In this document: positions 34,421-44,608 of the stretch, piece after piece
Layout of the letters: each line of letters begins with the position of its first letter
How positions within the stretch are numbered: the first letter of the stretch is position 1
Origin: Proteobacteria bacterium SG_bin9
Lineage (GTDB): Bacteria > Pseudomonadota > Alphaproteobacteria > Rhizobiales > Xanthobacteraceae
Assembly (NCBI GenBank): GCA_002083525.1
Contig: LWDM01000007.1
Coordinates: 1-51,618 of the forward strand
Direction: 5' to 3'
Length of the DNA stretch: 51,618 nt
The notes under the pieces: generated by a model
Seen by the model: only the letters and a program-made list of their open reading frames with translations
The model's database searches: none
What the model was told of the DNA's origin: nothing
Program-made: the position numbers and the translations under genes

Positions 34421-35512
34421 TTGGCCCATCACGAACCGACCGGTCATCTGATCACGCCGCCGACCGGGCTGGCCCAGCTCAACGAGCGCACGCGCGACAT
34501 CTTCCGGCAGATCGTCGACAGCTATCTTGCAACCGGCGAACCGGTCGGCTCGCGTAACATCTCGCGGCTGATCACGGTGCCGCTGTCGCCGGCCTCGGTC
34601 CGCAACGTGATGTCGGACCTCGAACAGCTCGGACTGATCTACGCGCCGCATACCTCCGCCGGCCGGCTCCCGACCGAATTGGGTCTGCGCTTCTTCGTCG
34701 ATTCGCTGATGCAGGTCGGCGAACTCACCGAGGCGCAGCGGCAGGCGATCGAAGGTCAGCTTGCAACCGTCGGCAAGGCGCAGTCGGTCGAGCAGGCGCT
34801 GAGCGAAGCGCTGGCGCGGCTCTCGGGTCTTACGCGCGCCGCCGCTGTGGTGACCACGGCGAAAGCGAACGTACGGCTGAAGCACATCGAGTTCGTGCGG
34901 CTGGAGCCGGAGAAGGCGCTGGTGGTGCTGGTCGCGGAAGACGGCCAGGTCGAGAACCGCGTGCTGCCGTTACAACCCGGCGTGCCATCGTCGGCGCTGG
35001 TCGAGGCCTCGAACTTCCTCAACTCACGCATTCGCGGCCGCACGCTCGCCGAAGCGCGGCTCGAACTCGAAACCGTCATCACGCAGAATCGCGCACAGCT
35101 CGATCAGCTGACGCAGAAAGTTGTGTCGGCGGGTCTCGCCAGCTGGTCCGGCGGCGCCAGCGAGGAGCGTCAGCTCATCGTCCGCGGTCACGCCAATCTC
35201 TTGGAAGACCTGCACGCGCTCGAAGATCTCGAACGCGTGCGGCTGCTGTTCGAAGATCTCGAAACCAAGAAGGGCGTGATCGACCTGCTCGGGCGAGCCG
35301 AACAGGCGGACGGCGTGCGTATCTTCATCGGTTCGGAGAACAAGCTGTTCTCGCTCTCCGGATCATCGACGATCATCGCGCCGTACCGCGATGGCGCCGG
35401 CCATATCGTCGGCGTGCTCGGTGTCATCGGCCCGACCCGGCTGAACTATGCGCGCGTGATCCCGACGGTGGATTACGCCGCGCGCATCGTCAGCCAGATG
35501 CTGGGTGGATGA
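34421..35512 (+). CDS. hrcA: Heat-inducible transcription repressor HrcA
   Basis: HrcA represses heat-shock genes by binding CIRCE operators and is kept active by GroEL. The 363-residue product has an N-terminal winged helix (LNERTRDIFRQIVDSYLATG, then SRLITVPLSPASVRNVMSDLE) and the HrcA core from about 110. The start is a TTG at 34421, fixed by CAGGAG at 34409-34414 seven bases upstream and by the conserved N-terminus. No CIRCE inverted repeat (TTAGCACTC-N9-GAGTGCTAA) is visible in the window, including ahead of dnaK and grpE, so its targets lie elsewhere, probably groESL. grpE does not follow directly; a redox module lies between. Confidence 0.95.
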   Translation: MAHHEPTGHLITPPTGLAQLNERTRDIFRQIVDSYLATGEPVGSRNISRLITVPLSPASVRNVMSDLEQLGLIYAPHTSAGRLPTELGLRFFVDSLMQVGELTEAQRQAIEGQLATVGKAQSVEQALSEALARLSGLTRAAAVVTTAKANVRLKHIEFVRLEPEKALVVLVAEDGQVENRVLPLQPGVPSSALVEASNFLNSRIRGRTLAEARLELETVITQNRAQLDQLTQKVVSAGLASWSGGASEERQLIVRGHANLLEDLHALEDLERVRLLFEDLETKKGVIDLLGRAEQADGVRIFIGSENKLFSLSGSSTIIAPYRDGAGHIVGVLGVIGPTRLNYARVIPTVDYAARIVSQMLGG

Positions 35513-35519
35513 TCCAGGC

Positions 35520-36392
35520 TCAGGCCGCGAACAGCTTGCGGATCGCGGTGATATTTTCGCCGCCGAGACCGTTCGAATTGGCTTCCTCGAAGGTTGAGGT
35601 CGCCGCTTCCAGCAATGCTCCGTGCTTGCACGCCAGCGCGCCGGCGTAGCGAAGGTCCTTGGCAACCAGCTCGATCGGAAACAGCGCGTCGTCGCGCTGG
35701 GCCGTCATCAGTGCCGCCGCGCCTTTCGCTGCCGGGCTCGCGACCGGCAGATGGTTCAGAAGCTCGGTCGCCTGCGCAGCCCCGAGTCCTGCCGCACCGA
35801 GCATGGCGTGATACTGCGCGACGCCGATCACCTGCACGGCAAACAGCGCGTTCACGGCAAGTTTTGCCACCGCGGCGCTGCCGATCGGGCCGACGTGATG
35901 AATCGCTCCCGACCACGCCGAGAGGATCGGCTTCGCGCGATCCGCCAGAGCTGGGTCGCCGCCGGTGAAGTGAATCGCCTGACCGGCATTGGCTTGCGGC
36001 GTTGAGCCAATGACGGGGGCTTCGATGAAGTGCGCGCCCCGCTTGGCGATTTCATCTGCAAGCGCCGTGACCCAGCGCGGTTGCAAGGTGCTCAACTCGA
36101 TCGCAAGAGCATCCGGCGAAAGGCCTTCGATGGCGCCATCGCCTGGCCGCAGCCAGACATCGCGCGAGGCATCGTCATCGCGCAGCATGGCGACGACAAC
36201 ATTTGCGCCTGTGGCTGCATCCTTCGGTGAGGCCGCAACGGTCACGCCTTTGGCTTCAAGCGGAATCGCATGTGCGCGCGTGCGATTCCAGACGGTGACG
36301 TGATGACCGGTGTCGGCAAGCTTCGATGCGAAGATCGTGCCCATGCGGCCGAGGCCGAGAACGGCGATGGTGTGGGAGGGGGTGCTCATCAC
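35520..36392 (-). CDS. NAD(P)-dependent oxidoreductase of the beta-hydroxyacid dehydrogenase family
   Basis: A 290-residue protein of the 3-hydroxyisobutyrate dehydrogenase superfamily. The Rossmann motif is VLGLGRMG (11-18), the substrate loop is APVIGSTPQANAGQ (125-138) and the catalytic Lys is K177 in GSAAVAKLAVN. The usual PVSGG of the family is replaced by PVIGS, so a substrate other than 3-hydroxyisobutyrate is likely. Its ATG overlaps the azoR stop. It converges on hrcA, whose end is 7 bp away. Not an imine reductase by any motif I can see, but I cannot exclude it. Confidence 0.85.
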   Translation of the reverse strand: MMSTPSHTIAVLGLGRMGTIFASKLADTGHHVTVWNRTRAHAIPLEAKGVTVAASPKDAATGANVVVAMLRDDDASRDVWLRPGDGAIEGLSPDALAIELSTLQPRWVTALADEIAKRGAHFIEAPVIGSTPQANAGQAIHFTGGDPALADRAKPILSAWSGAIHHVGPIGSAAVAKLAVNALFAVQVIGVAQYHAMLGAAGLGAAQATELLNHLPVASPAAKGAAALMTAQRDDALFPIELVAKDLRYAGALACKHGALLEAATSTFEEANSNGLGGENITAIRKLFAA

Positions 36393-36991
36393 GCGGCCTT
36401 CGCAGCGGCAACGGCAGTGGCGGCGGCGCTGGCCTTCGCCTTGGCGACGCTGTCGGCGTCGAACACGGTGCCTTCCACCTTGAGAAAGGTGATGTCGGCG
36501 ATGCCGAGGAAGCCGAACAGCAGATTGAGGTACGGCTTCAGCATGTCGGTTTCGTTCGCTGGTAGACCGTAGGCGAGTGCGCAGTAGAGCTTCTTGCCTT
36601 TCACGAGGCCCTCGAAGTTCTGGCCGTCGAAGGCGAACGTTTTGCCGATGCGCGAAACGTGATCGATGTACGCCTTCAGCGCCGACGGGACACTGAAGTT
36701 GTAGATCGGCGCCGAAATCAGAATGACGTCGGACGCGAACAGCTCGGCGATCAGCTCGTCCGACAACGCGAGCGCAGCCTTGAGCTTCGCATCGAGTTGA
36801 TCGGCGGGTGTGTAGAAACCGGCGATCGTGTCATCGGAAATGTGCGGGATCGGCTTTGCGACGACGTCGCGAATCACGACCTTGCCGGCCGGATTGGCGG
36901 CTTGCCATTCGGCCGTGAAGGCGTCGGCGAGGGCGCGGGAGTGCGAGCCGCCGTTGCGCGACGAGGAATCGATTTTCAGCAGTTGGGGCAT
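36389..36991 (-). CDS. azoR: FMN-dependent NADH-azoreductase
   Basis: A flavodoxin-like fold enzyme that reduces azo compounds and quinones with NADH, useful against quinone stress. The 200-residue product has the FMN-binding lead LKIDSSSRNGGSHSRALADAF, the pocket sequence ILISAPIYNFSVPSALKAYIDHVSR and GLVKGKKLYCALAYG. Length is typical. It reads away from the divergent LysR gene and is followed with a 4-bp overlap by the dehydrogenase, so the two form an operon probably controlled by that regulator. Confidence 0.92.
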   Translation of the reverse strand: MPQLLKIDSSSRNGGSHSRALADAFTAEWQAANPAGKVVIRDVVAKPIPHISDDTIAGFYTPADQLDAKLKAALALSDELIAELFASDVILISAPIYNFSVPSALKAYIDHVSRIGKTFAFDGQNFEGLVKGKKLYCALAYGLPANETDMLKPYLNLLFGFLGIADITFLKVEGTVFDADSVAKAKASAAATAVAAAKAA

Positions 36992-37050
36992 GGGTTTGAC
37001 TCCGGTTCGGCGGGAGAAGAACTCATGCAGTAAGGAAGGGAAAGATTGTC

Positions 37051-37064
37051 AGTAGCATCCTACT
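37051..37064. promoter_or_regulatory. Candidate operator between azoR and the LysR gene
   Basis: AGTAG-CATC-CTACT is a perfect 5-bp inverted repeat in the 82-bp divergent gap, just ahead of the LysR start. LysR-type regulators usually bind such dyads between themselves and their targets. The length is short, so chance is possible. Confidence 0.4.
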
Positions 37065-37073
37065 CGTGCAAAA

Positions 37074-38033
37074 ATGTCACCAATGAACCTCACGGCTCTT
37101 GAAATTTTCGCGGACGTCTATCGCGCCGGCAGCCTCGCTGCCGTGGCGCGTGCGCGCGATGTCGATCCGTCGCTGATCTCGCGGGCAATCGCCAATCTCG
37201 AAGATGAAATCGGCGTGCGTCTGTTCGTGCGCTCGACGCGCCGGCTCGCGCCCACGGACGCCGGCAAAATCTATTTCGACCGGATCGGAAAAGTTCTGCG
37301 CGACCTCGATGATGCGGCAGTGGCGGCTGCTGAAACCGCAGGCGCTCCGTCGGGTGTGGTGCGGCTCACCACGTCGATGTCGTTTGGAAAGGTCTTCATC
37401 GTTCCACTGATGGATGCGTTCCGAAAAGCGCATCCGAAGATCGTGCTCGATCTGGTTCTCGACGACAGCAATCTCGACCTCGCGAGCCGCAACATCGATC
37501 TTGCGATCAGGCTTGGGCCGCAGATGCGCGAAGGCGATCTGATCGTGCGCCGCCTGATGCGCACGCGATATTCGGTCTACGCAAGCCCTGGCTATCTCGC
37601 GCAGCACGGTGCGCTCAAGCATCCCGCCGATCTCTCCAGTCGCGACTGCATCCTGATCGGGTTGCCCGGCTACAAGTCGGCGTGGACGTTTCGCAAAAAC
37701 GGCCGCACGCTCCCGGTCGTGCCGGTCAAGGGCAACCTGATGGTTTCGAACGCCTATGCGGCGCGGCAATCGGCAGAGGCCGGCCTCGGTCCGGCGCTGC
37801 TTGCCGACTGGATCAGCGACGATGCGGTTGCGGCGGGCGCACTCGTTAAACTTTTTCCGGATTATGAGGTCGCCGCGATTTCGTTCGATACGGCTGTGTG
37901 GCTGGTTTATCCGGCGCGCGACCATGTGCCGGCGAAAACCCGCTGCGTCATCGACTTTCTCGCAAGGAACATCAGCGATCGTGCGCCGCTGGCTGCCGGA
38001 CCGGGCGGAAATCGTCCCGCCAAGCGCCAGTGA
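37074..38033 (+). CDS. LysR-family transcriptional regulator
   Basis: A 319-residue regulator. The N-terminal winged helix is MNLTALEIFADVYRAGSLAAVARARDVDPSLISRAIANLE with the recognition helix near 28-45. The effector-binding domain runs from about 90, with SFGKVFIVPLMDAFRKAHPKI. The tail GPGGNRPAKRQ is basic. It is divergent from azoR and the dehydrogenase over 82 bp, the classic arrangement for a regulator of its neighbour. ATG 37074 or 37083 (MNLTALEIF) may be the start. The inducer is unknown; a quinone or aromatic would fit the azoreductase but is guesswork. Confidence 0.93.
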   Translation: MSPMNLTALEIFADVYRAGSLAAVARARDVDPSLISRAIANLEDEIGVRLFVRSTRRLAPTDAGKIYFDRIGKVLRDLDDAAVAAAETAGAPSGVVRLTTSMSFGKVFIVPLMDAFRKAHPKIVLDLVLDDSNLDLASRNIDLAIRLGPQMREGDLIVRRLMRTRYSVYASPGYLAQHGALKHPADLSSRDCILIGLPGYKSAWTFRKNGRTLPVVPVKGNLMVSNAYAARQSAEAGLGPALLADWISDDAVAAGALVKLFPDYEVAAISFDTAVWLVYPARDHVPAKTRCVIDFLARNISDRAPLAAGPGGNRPAKRQ

Positions 38034-38105
38034 AACCTTGATTTTCGGCCCGGAAACCCTGATATCCCGGCCAACAGACATTTCAGCAAAACGACGGACT
38101 AACCA

Positions 38106-38675
38106 ATGACCGAACCAAACGGGCAGAAGGACAGCCCTGAGGCGGCCCAGAGCAACGAGCCGAAAGTGTCCAAGCCCTACATCATGCCTGACGATCCGGA
38201 AGAAGGATCGGCGGAAGCTTTGGCGAAGGAACTCGGCGAGGCGAAGGATCGCACGCTGCGTACGCTCGCCGAGATGGAGAACCTGCGCAAGCGCACCGCG
38301 AAGGAAGTGTCCGACGCGCGCACCTACGGCATTACCGGCTTCGCGCGTGACGTGCTCGATATTGCCGACAATCTGCAGCGCACGCTCGATGCTGTGTCGG
38401 CGGAAGCGAAAGCTGCGGCCGATCCGGGCTTGAAGGCGCTGATCGAGGGCGTCGAGCTCACCGAGCGCTCGTTGCTCAACACGCTCGAGAAGAACGGCGT
38501 CAAGAAATTCGATCCAGTTGGCGAGAAGTTCGATCCGAACTTTCAGCAGGCCATGTTCGAGATGCCCGATGCATCGGTGCCGCCGGGTACGGTGGTGCAG
38601 GTGGTGCAGGCCGGATACATGATCGGCGAGCGCGTGCTGCGCCCGGCGCTGGTCGGCGTCGCCAAGAAGGCGTAA
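38106..38675 (+). CDS. grpE: Nucleotide exchange factor GrpE
   Basis: GrpE releases ADP from DnaK and so recycles the chaperone. The 189-residue product has a disordered acidic lead (1-45), the long helix LGEAKDRTLRTLAEMENLRKRTAKE and the wing domain KFDPVGEKFDPNFQQAMFEMPD. It is unlinked from dnaK by about 2 kb and from hrcA by the redox module. I see no clear sigma-32 promoter directly upstream. It converges on pncA, whose end is 9 bp away. Confidence 0.96.
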   Translation: MTEPNGQKDSPEAAQSNEPKVSKPYIMPDDPEEGSAEALAKELGEAKDRTLRTLAEMENLRKRTAKEVSDARTYGITGFARDVLDIADNLQRTLDAVSAEAKAAADPGLKALIEGVELTERSLLNTLEKNGVKKFDPVGEKFDPNFQQAMFEMPDASVPPGTVVQVVQAGYMIGERVLRPALVGVAKKA

Positions 38676-38684
38676 CGCGCGAAC

Positions 38685-39311
38685 TCAGTTCACGTCCGTC
38701 GACTGGATGCGCTTGATGCCGGCGTTCTCCATGTTCTGGAGCGCCCTGTCGAGCGAGCCGTCCGCATTGATGCCGCGGCAGGCGTCTTCGATCACGTAAG
38801 TCTCGAAGCCGGCCTTGCGCGCATCGAGCGCCGTCCACGCCACACAGAAGTCCGTGGCCAGCCCCACGACGAAGACGCGTGCGATGCCGCGCTCGCGCAG
38901 ATAGCTCGCGAGTCCCGTCGACGTCTTGCGGTCGGCCTCCATGAAGGCCGAGTAGCTGTCGATGTGCTGGTGGAAGCCCTTGCGGATCACCAGCTGCGCG
39001 TGCGGAACGTCGAGATCCTGCGCCAGCGCCGCACCGTCGCTGCCCTGGATGCAGTGGTCGGGCCAGAGCACCTGCATGCCGTAAGGCAGATCGATCACGT
39101 CGAACGGCGCTTTGCCGGAATGGTTCGATGCGAACGAGATGTGATCCGCCGCGTGCCAGTCCTGCGTCAGGATGACGTTGGCAAATCGTTTCGACAGCCG
39201 GTTGATGACCGGGATCACCTGATCGCCATCGGTTACCGCGAGGCTACCGCCGGGCAGAAAGCTGTTCTGCACGTCAACAACGATCAGGACGGAACCGGTA
39301 TCGGGTTTCAT
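38685..39311 (-). CDS. pncA: Nicotinamidase
   Basis: Hydrolyses nicotinamide to nicotinate for NAD salvage; it also activates pyrazinamide in other bacteria. The 208-residue product has the full triad: D13 in VVDVQNSFLPGGSL, K111 in IRKG and C156 in ATDFCV. The metal site is D52, H54 and H86 (TQDWHAADH, WPDHCIQG). I chose ATG 39311 giving MKPDTGSVLIVV; the longer frame adds non-conserved residues. It starts 2 bp after the stop of the secreted protein gene upstream, so they are cotranscribed. Confidence 0.95.
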   Translation of the reverse strand: MKPDTGSVLIVVDVQNSFLPGGSLAVTDGDQVIPVINRLSKRFANVILTQDWHAADHISFASNHSGKAPFDVIDLPYGMQVLWPDHCIQGSDGAALAQDLDVPHAQLVIRKGFHQHIDSYSAFMEADRKTSTGLASYLRERGIARVFVVGLATDFCVAWTALDARKAGFETYVIEDACRGINADGSLDRALQNMENAGIKRIQSTDVN

Positions 39312-39313
39312 GA

Positions 39314-40255
39314 TCAGCGTGACTGAATTCCGTCGCGCACGGCGCGAAAACGCGTGAAGGCGGTGGCCCAGTCGTCTTTCTTCGCAATGGCCAGAATACG
39401 CAGCGTCGCGCCGCTGCCGAAGCGGAGCCATTGCACGAGCTGCACGGGCCGTTCGTCCTTGCCCATGGTCGCATCGACGCGCGTCTCGAAACCGGCGCCG
39501 CCGTCGATGCGCACCGGTTCAGATGAGGTGATGCGGCCGTTGTTCAGGCCCGGAGCAACCGCAACGGCCTGGCGTGCGAAGCGATCGCGTTCGTCCGGCG
39601 CGCCCGGCGCCGACGGGATCACCGACACCAGCACATAGGGTCCGCCGTTCTCGGTCTCTCTCTCGTCGGCATCGTCGGACAACAGGATTGCCGAGCCGAT
39701 CACGACAGTGCGCACGCTTTTGAATCCCGCGAGATCGGTCATCTTGAACGGCAGCAGCGCAAGCTGCTCCTCGGTCGGCACCGTTTTGCGCAGCGACGCC
39801 GTCGACAGGAATTTGCGGATGGTCGCTTCCGGGAACGCCTTGCTTGCTGCTTCCGTCACTTGTACGGCCACGTAGCCGGAGAACGTTCCACCCGCGACAA
39901 TCAACGAGTAGAGCCGCACGCTGGCGTCGGCGCTCTTGCCGCTTTCCGAAGTGATGAAAGCGCGGCCGGCGGTCGTCTGCAGCGGCTCGATCTTCGGCGT
40001 GTTCGGTTGCGGCCCGGCCTTCTGCGCCGCCTCAACCGCGGTGAAAGCCGCCAGGGGCAATTCGCCGACGATGACCTTCACGCCCTCGTCCGCCGACTGA
40101 AAACCGGAGAAGCTTTTAGCCGGGCTTAGTCCGTCAGACGGAACAAGTCCGACGCGGACGCCCGGCGGGTAGACGGGATTGGCGCTTGCCCCCTGCGCTG
40201 TCAGCAGGGCGAGAGCGAGGGCGAAAACGGCGGCGAAGCGGCTGATCAGGGTCAT
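39314..40255 (-). CDS. Secreted protein of unknown function upstream of pncA
   Basis: A 313-residue protein with a clean signal peptide (MTLISRFAAVFALALALLTAQGASA). The mature part has VYPPGVRVGLVPSDGLSPAKSFSGFQS, a long middle with FITSESGKSADASVRLYSLIV and GYVAVQVTEAASKAFPEATI, and a C-terminus with AILAIAKK-like ILAIAKKDDWATAFTRFRAVRDG. It has no Cys motif, membrane helix or known catalytic pattern. I chose ATG 40255 because the signal peptide begins there; the frame upstream is non-coding in character. It is divergent from dnaK and 2 bp ahead of pncA. I do not recognise the family. Confidence 0.75.
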   Translation of the reverse strand: MTLISRFAAVFALALALLTAQGASANPVYPPGVRVGLVPSDGLSPAKSFSGFQSADEGVKVIVGELPLAAFTAVEAAQKAGPQPNTPKIEPLQTTAGRAFITSESGKSADASVRLYSLIVAGGTFSGYVAVQVTEAASKAFPEATIRKFLSTASLRKTVPTEEQLALLPFKMTDLAGFKSVRTVVIGSAILLSDDADERETENGGPYVLVSVIPSAPGAPDERDRFARQAVAVAPGLNNGRITSSEPVRIDGGAGFETRVDATMGKDERPVQLVQWLRFGSGATLRILAIAKKDDWATAFTRFRAVRDGIQSR

Positions 40256-40612
40256 GGGCGCTCTACTCGGACCGCAATACGGCGGTTCAATGATCGGAGA
40301 TTTCCGTTCGGCGGGTGGGATAGCTGGATTAACCCTATCACCGAACCGTCGCGCCGTTGCCTCGGCTGAACATGCAAATGCATGATATTGTCCGTCAGTC
40401 GTCAGTGAGGGAAACCGCTCTGCCAGCGGCGTTTTTCGTGGGTCTTGCATGCCAGTAAGTCTTGCGGCGCAGACCCCCCCTCCTATATGAGGCTCACCGT
40501 CGCCTATCGCGAACAATTGAACCGCCTAACTGAACACATGAACAATGGGGGTTCGGATCGGGATGCCTTTTGAGGGCCCGGCCAGCCTGCCGCAAGCAAA
40601 GGATTCAAGACC
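40256..40612. other. dnaK upstream region
   Basis: About 357 bp between the divergent secreted-protein gene and dnaK. The only clear signal is the sigma-32-like promoter at 40461-40491. No CIRCE element is present. I see nothing else. Confidence 0.5.
40461..40491 (+). promoter_or_regulatory. Candidate heat-shock sigma-32 (RpoH) promoter of dnaK
   Basis: CTTGCG (40461-40466), a 15-bp spacer holding a run of seven Cs, then CCTATATGAG (40482-40491). The -10 part fits the alphaproteobacterial RpoH consensus CYTATNTNNG at every fixed position, and the -35 keeps CTTG. It would give a leader of about 115 nt for dnaK. Confidence 0.6.
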
Positions 40613-42517
<1,905 letters not shown>

Positions 42518-42564
42518 CGCGATCGAGGACGGTCGTGATGCCGATCGATCTTTCACAAAAGATT

Positions 42565-42590
42565 GCCCCCGGAGATATTCCGGGGGCTTT
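42565..42590 (+). terminator. Rho-independent terminator between dnaK and dnaJ
   Basis: GCCCCCGGA / TCCGGGGGC (9 bp, perfect) with loop GATAT, followed by TTTGTT. It would limit read-through from dnaK, so that less dnaJ than dnaK is made, or act as an mRNA stabiliser. Confidence 0.75.
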
Positions 42591-42674
42591 GTTCCAACCC
42601 CACATGGATAGCCGTGTCGCCGCCTGCGCTTGTTCGCAGACGAGGCGCGTGCGCGACCGCTGAGAGCCCGGCCG

Positions 42675-43808
42675 ATGTCCGCCAAGCGCTGCTATTACGA
42701 GACCCTCGAGGTCGAACGCTCGGTCAACGATGCGGGGTTGAAGACCGCGTTCCGCAAACTCGCGATGAAATGGCATCCGGACAAGAATCCGGGCGACCAG
42801 GCGAGCGAGGTCAAATTCAAGGAAATCAACGAGGCCTACGAGATCCTTAAGGACGGCGACAAGCGCGCCGCTTACGATCGCTATGGCCACGCCGCGTTCG
42901 AGCAGGGCGGCATGGGCGGTGGCCATGGCTTCGGTCAGGGCTTCGGTCAGGGCTTCGCGGACATCTTCGAAGATCTGTTCGGCATGACCGGCCAGCGCGG
43001 CCGTGGCGGCCGCGAGCGCGGCGCTGACCTGCGCTACAACATGGAAATTTCGCTGGAAGAAGCATTTGCCGGCAAGACCGCGCAAATCCAGATTCCGGTG
43101 TCTGTCACTTGCGAGTCCTGCTCGGGCACCGGCGCCAAGGCCGGCTCCAAGCCGAAGACCTGCGCCACCTGCAACGGCGCCGGCCGCCTGCGGCATGCGC
43201 AAGGCTTCTTCACGCTCGAGCGCACCTGTCACGCCTGTCAGGGTCGCGGTCAGGTGATCGAGGATCCGTGCGGATCGTGCTCGGGGACCGGTCGCGTCAC
43301 CAAGGAGCGCAATCTCTCGGTCAATATTCCGCCAGGTGTCGAGGACGGCACCCGCATCCGCCTCGCGGGCGAGGGTGAAGCGGGCGTTCGCGGCGGACCG
43401 CCCGGCGACCTCTATATTTTCCTGGCGCTGACGGCCCATCCTCTGTTTCAGCGCGACGGCGCCGATCTCTACTGCCGCGTGCCGGTGTCGATGGTGTCCG
43501 CTGCACTCGGCGGCGAGTTCGAAGTGCCCGCGATCGACAAGTCCAAGACCAAGGTCAAGGTGCCTGCCGGCACCCAGTCGGGACAGCGCTTTCGCGTTGC
43601 GGGAAAAGGCATGCCGGTCCTGCGGTCGCGCCAGAAGGGCGACATGTACGTCCAGGTCGTGGTCGAAACGCCCCAGAATCTCACCAAGAAGCAGCAGGAA
43701 CTGCTGGCGGAGTTCGAAAAATTGTCCTCCGGCGCAACCCAGCCGGAGGCCGTGGGCTTCTTTTCGCGGGTGAAAGAGTTCTTCGCGAGCCGGACTGACG
43801 GCGTCTGA
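42675..43808 (+). CDS. dnaJ: Chaperone protein DnaJ (Hsp40)
   Basis: DnaJ stimulates DnaK's ATPase and hands it substrates. The 377-residue product has the J domain with HPD at 34-36, the Gly/Phe-rich region (GGMGGGHGFGQGFGQGF), four zinc-binding CxxCxGxG repeats (C146/C149, C163/C166, C185/C188, C199/C202), and the C-terminal substrate domains. I chose ATG 42675 (MSAKRCYYETLEVERS), which gives the conserved start; a longer frame adds Arg-rich filler. It lies 157 bp after dnaK, beyond the terminator hairpin. Confidence 0.98.
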   Translation: MSAKRCYYETLEVERSVNDAGLKTAFRKLAMKWHPDKNPGDQASEVKFKEINEAYEILKDGDKRAAYDRYGHAAFEQGGMGGGHGFGQGFGQGFADIFEDLFGMTGQRGRGGRERGADLRYNMEISLEEAFAGKTAQIQIPVSVTCESCSGTGAKAGSKPKTCATCNGAGRLRHAQGFFTLERTCHACQGRGQVIEDPCGSCSGTGRVTKERNLSVNIPPGVEDGTRIRLAGEGEAGVRGGPPGDLYIFLALTAHPLFQRDGADLYCRVPVSMVSAALGGEFEVPAIDKSKTKVKVPAGTQSGQRFRVAGKGMPVLRSRQKGDMYVQVVVETPQNLTKKQQELLAEFEKLSSGATQPEAVGFFSRVKEFFASRTDGV

Positions 43809-43867
43809 CGCGTTAACCGCGTGCGCTGACTGGCCGCTGCTGATGGAACTTCGATGGGGTTGTCAAG

Positions 43868-43896
43868 CTTGACCGTGTCCAGTCGTATCTATACGG
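43868..43896 (+). promoter_or_regulatory. Weak promoter-like pair ahead of the PmtA-like gene
   Basis: CTTGACC (43868-43874), a 14-bp spacer, then CTATACGG (43889-43896). It has the same shape as the dnaK promoter but matches the -10 less well. It lies 55 bp ahead of the gene at 43951. Confidence 0.3.
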
Positions 43897-43950
43897 ATTT
43901 ATGACGGTTTCCTGACAGGCCGTTGAGTACCGGTCCCGCTTGGTAGAGAC

Positions 43951-44553
43951 ATGCCCTCGCAATCCTCTGCGCGCGCGTTAAAAAAACCCCTTCGCCTCGA
44001 CGACGAGGTCCGATTCCTTCGCTCATGGATCGAGAAGCCGCTGCATATGGGGGCGGTGATGCCCTCTGGCCGCGTTCTTGCTCGCACCATGGCAAGTTAC
44101 GTCGACAACAATTCCTCCGGCCCCGTCATTGAACTTGGTCCCGGCACCGGTGCGATCACCAATGCGCTGGTCGAGCGCGGCATCGATCAGAAGCGGCTGG
44201 TGCTGGTCGAGTACAACCCAAGCTTCTGCGCGCTGCTACGCGATCGCTACCCGCAGGCGACGGTGGTGCAGGGCGACGCCTATGCGCTGGAAAAATCTCT
44301 GCGTGACGTTCTGACCGAGCCGGCCTCGGCTGTTGTCTCCGGTCTGCCGCTGGTGACCAAGCCGATGCTGATGCGGCTGAAGTTGATCCGCGATGCGTTC
44401 GGGGCGCTTGGTCCGCGTGCACCGTTCATCCAGTTCACCTACTCCGTCGCGCCGCCGATTCCAAAGTCGCTGCCGGGCGTCGTCACCGAAGCCTCCGAGC
44501 GCATCTGGATGAACCTTCCCCCGGCACGCGTCTGGGTGTATCGCAAGGGCTGA
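43951..44553 (+). CDS. pmtA: PmtA-like SAM-dependent methyltransferase (phospholipid N-methyltransferase)
   Basis: PmtA methylates phosphatidylethanolamine stepwise to phosphatidylcholine. The 200-residue product has the short amphipathic N-terminus (LRLDDEVRFLRSWIEKPLHMGAVMPSG), the SAM-binding motif I VIELGPGTGAIT (59-70), acidic motif II VLVEYNPSF and the family's LPLVTKPM region. The form resembles the Rhizobium-type PmtA, related to rRNA adenine dimethylases. It lies downstream of dnaJ, where such genes are seen in this group. Bradyrhizobium-type genomes have several PmtA paralogues with different specificities, so the exact methylation step is not settled by sequence. Confidence 0.8.
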   Translation: MPSQSSARALKKPLRLDDEVRFLRSWIEKPLHMGAVMPSGRVLARTMASYVDNNSSGPVIELGPGTGAITNALVERGIDQKRLVLVEYNPSFCALLRDRYPQATVVQGDAYALEKSLRDVLTEPASAVVSGLPLVTKPMLMRLKLIRDAFGALGPRAPFIQFTYSVAPPIPKSLPGVVTEASERIWMNLPPARVWVYRKG

Positions 44554-44608
44554 CCGTTTTCGCTCGGCGTAAGCGGCATCTGTTCCGCGGTTCTGTCGTC
44601 CGAGTCAC

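Noticed and set aside
42933..42958. Tandem repeat ggcttcggtcag in dnaJ
   Set aside because: It encodes the Gly/Phe-rich linker of DnaJ, in which such repeats are normal.
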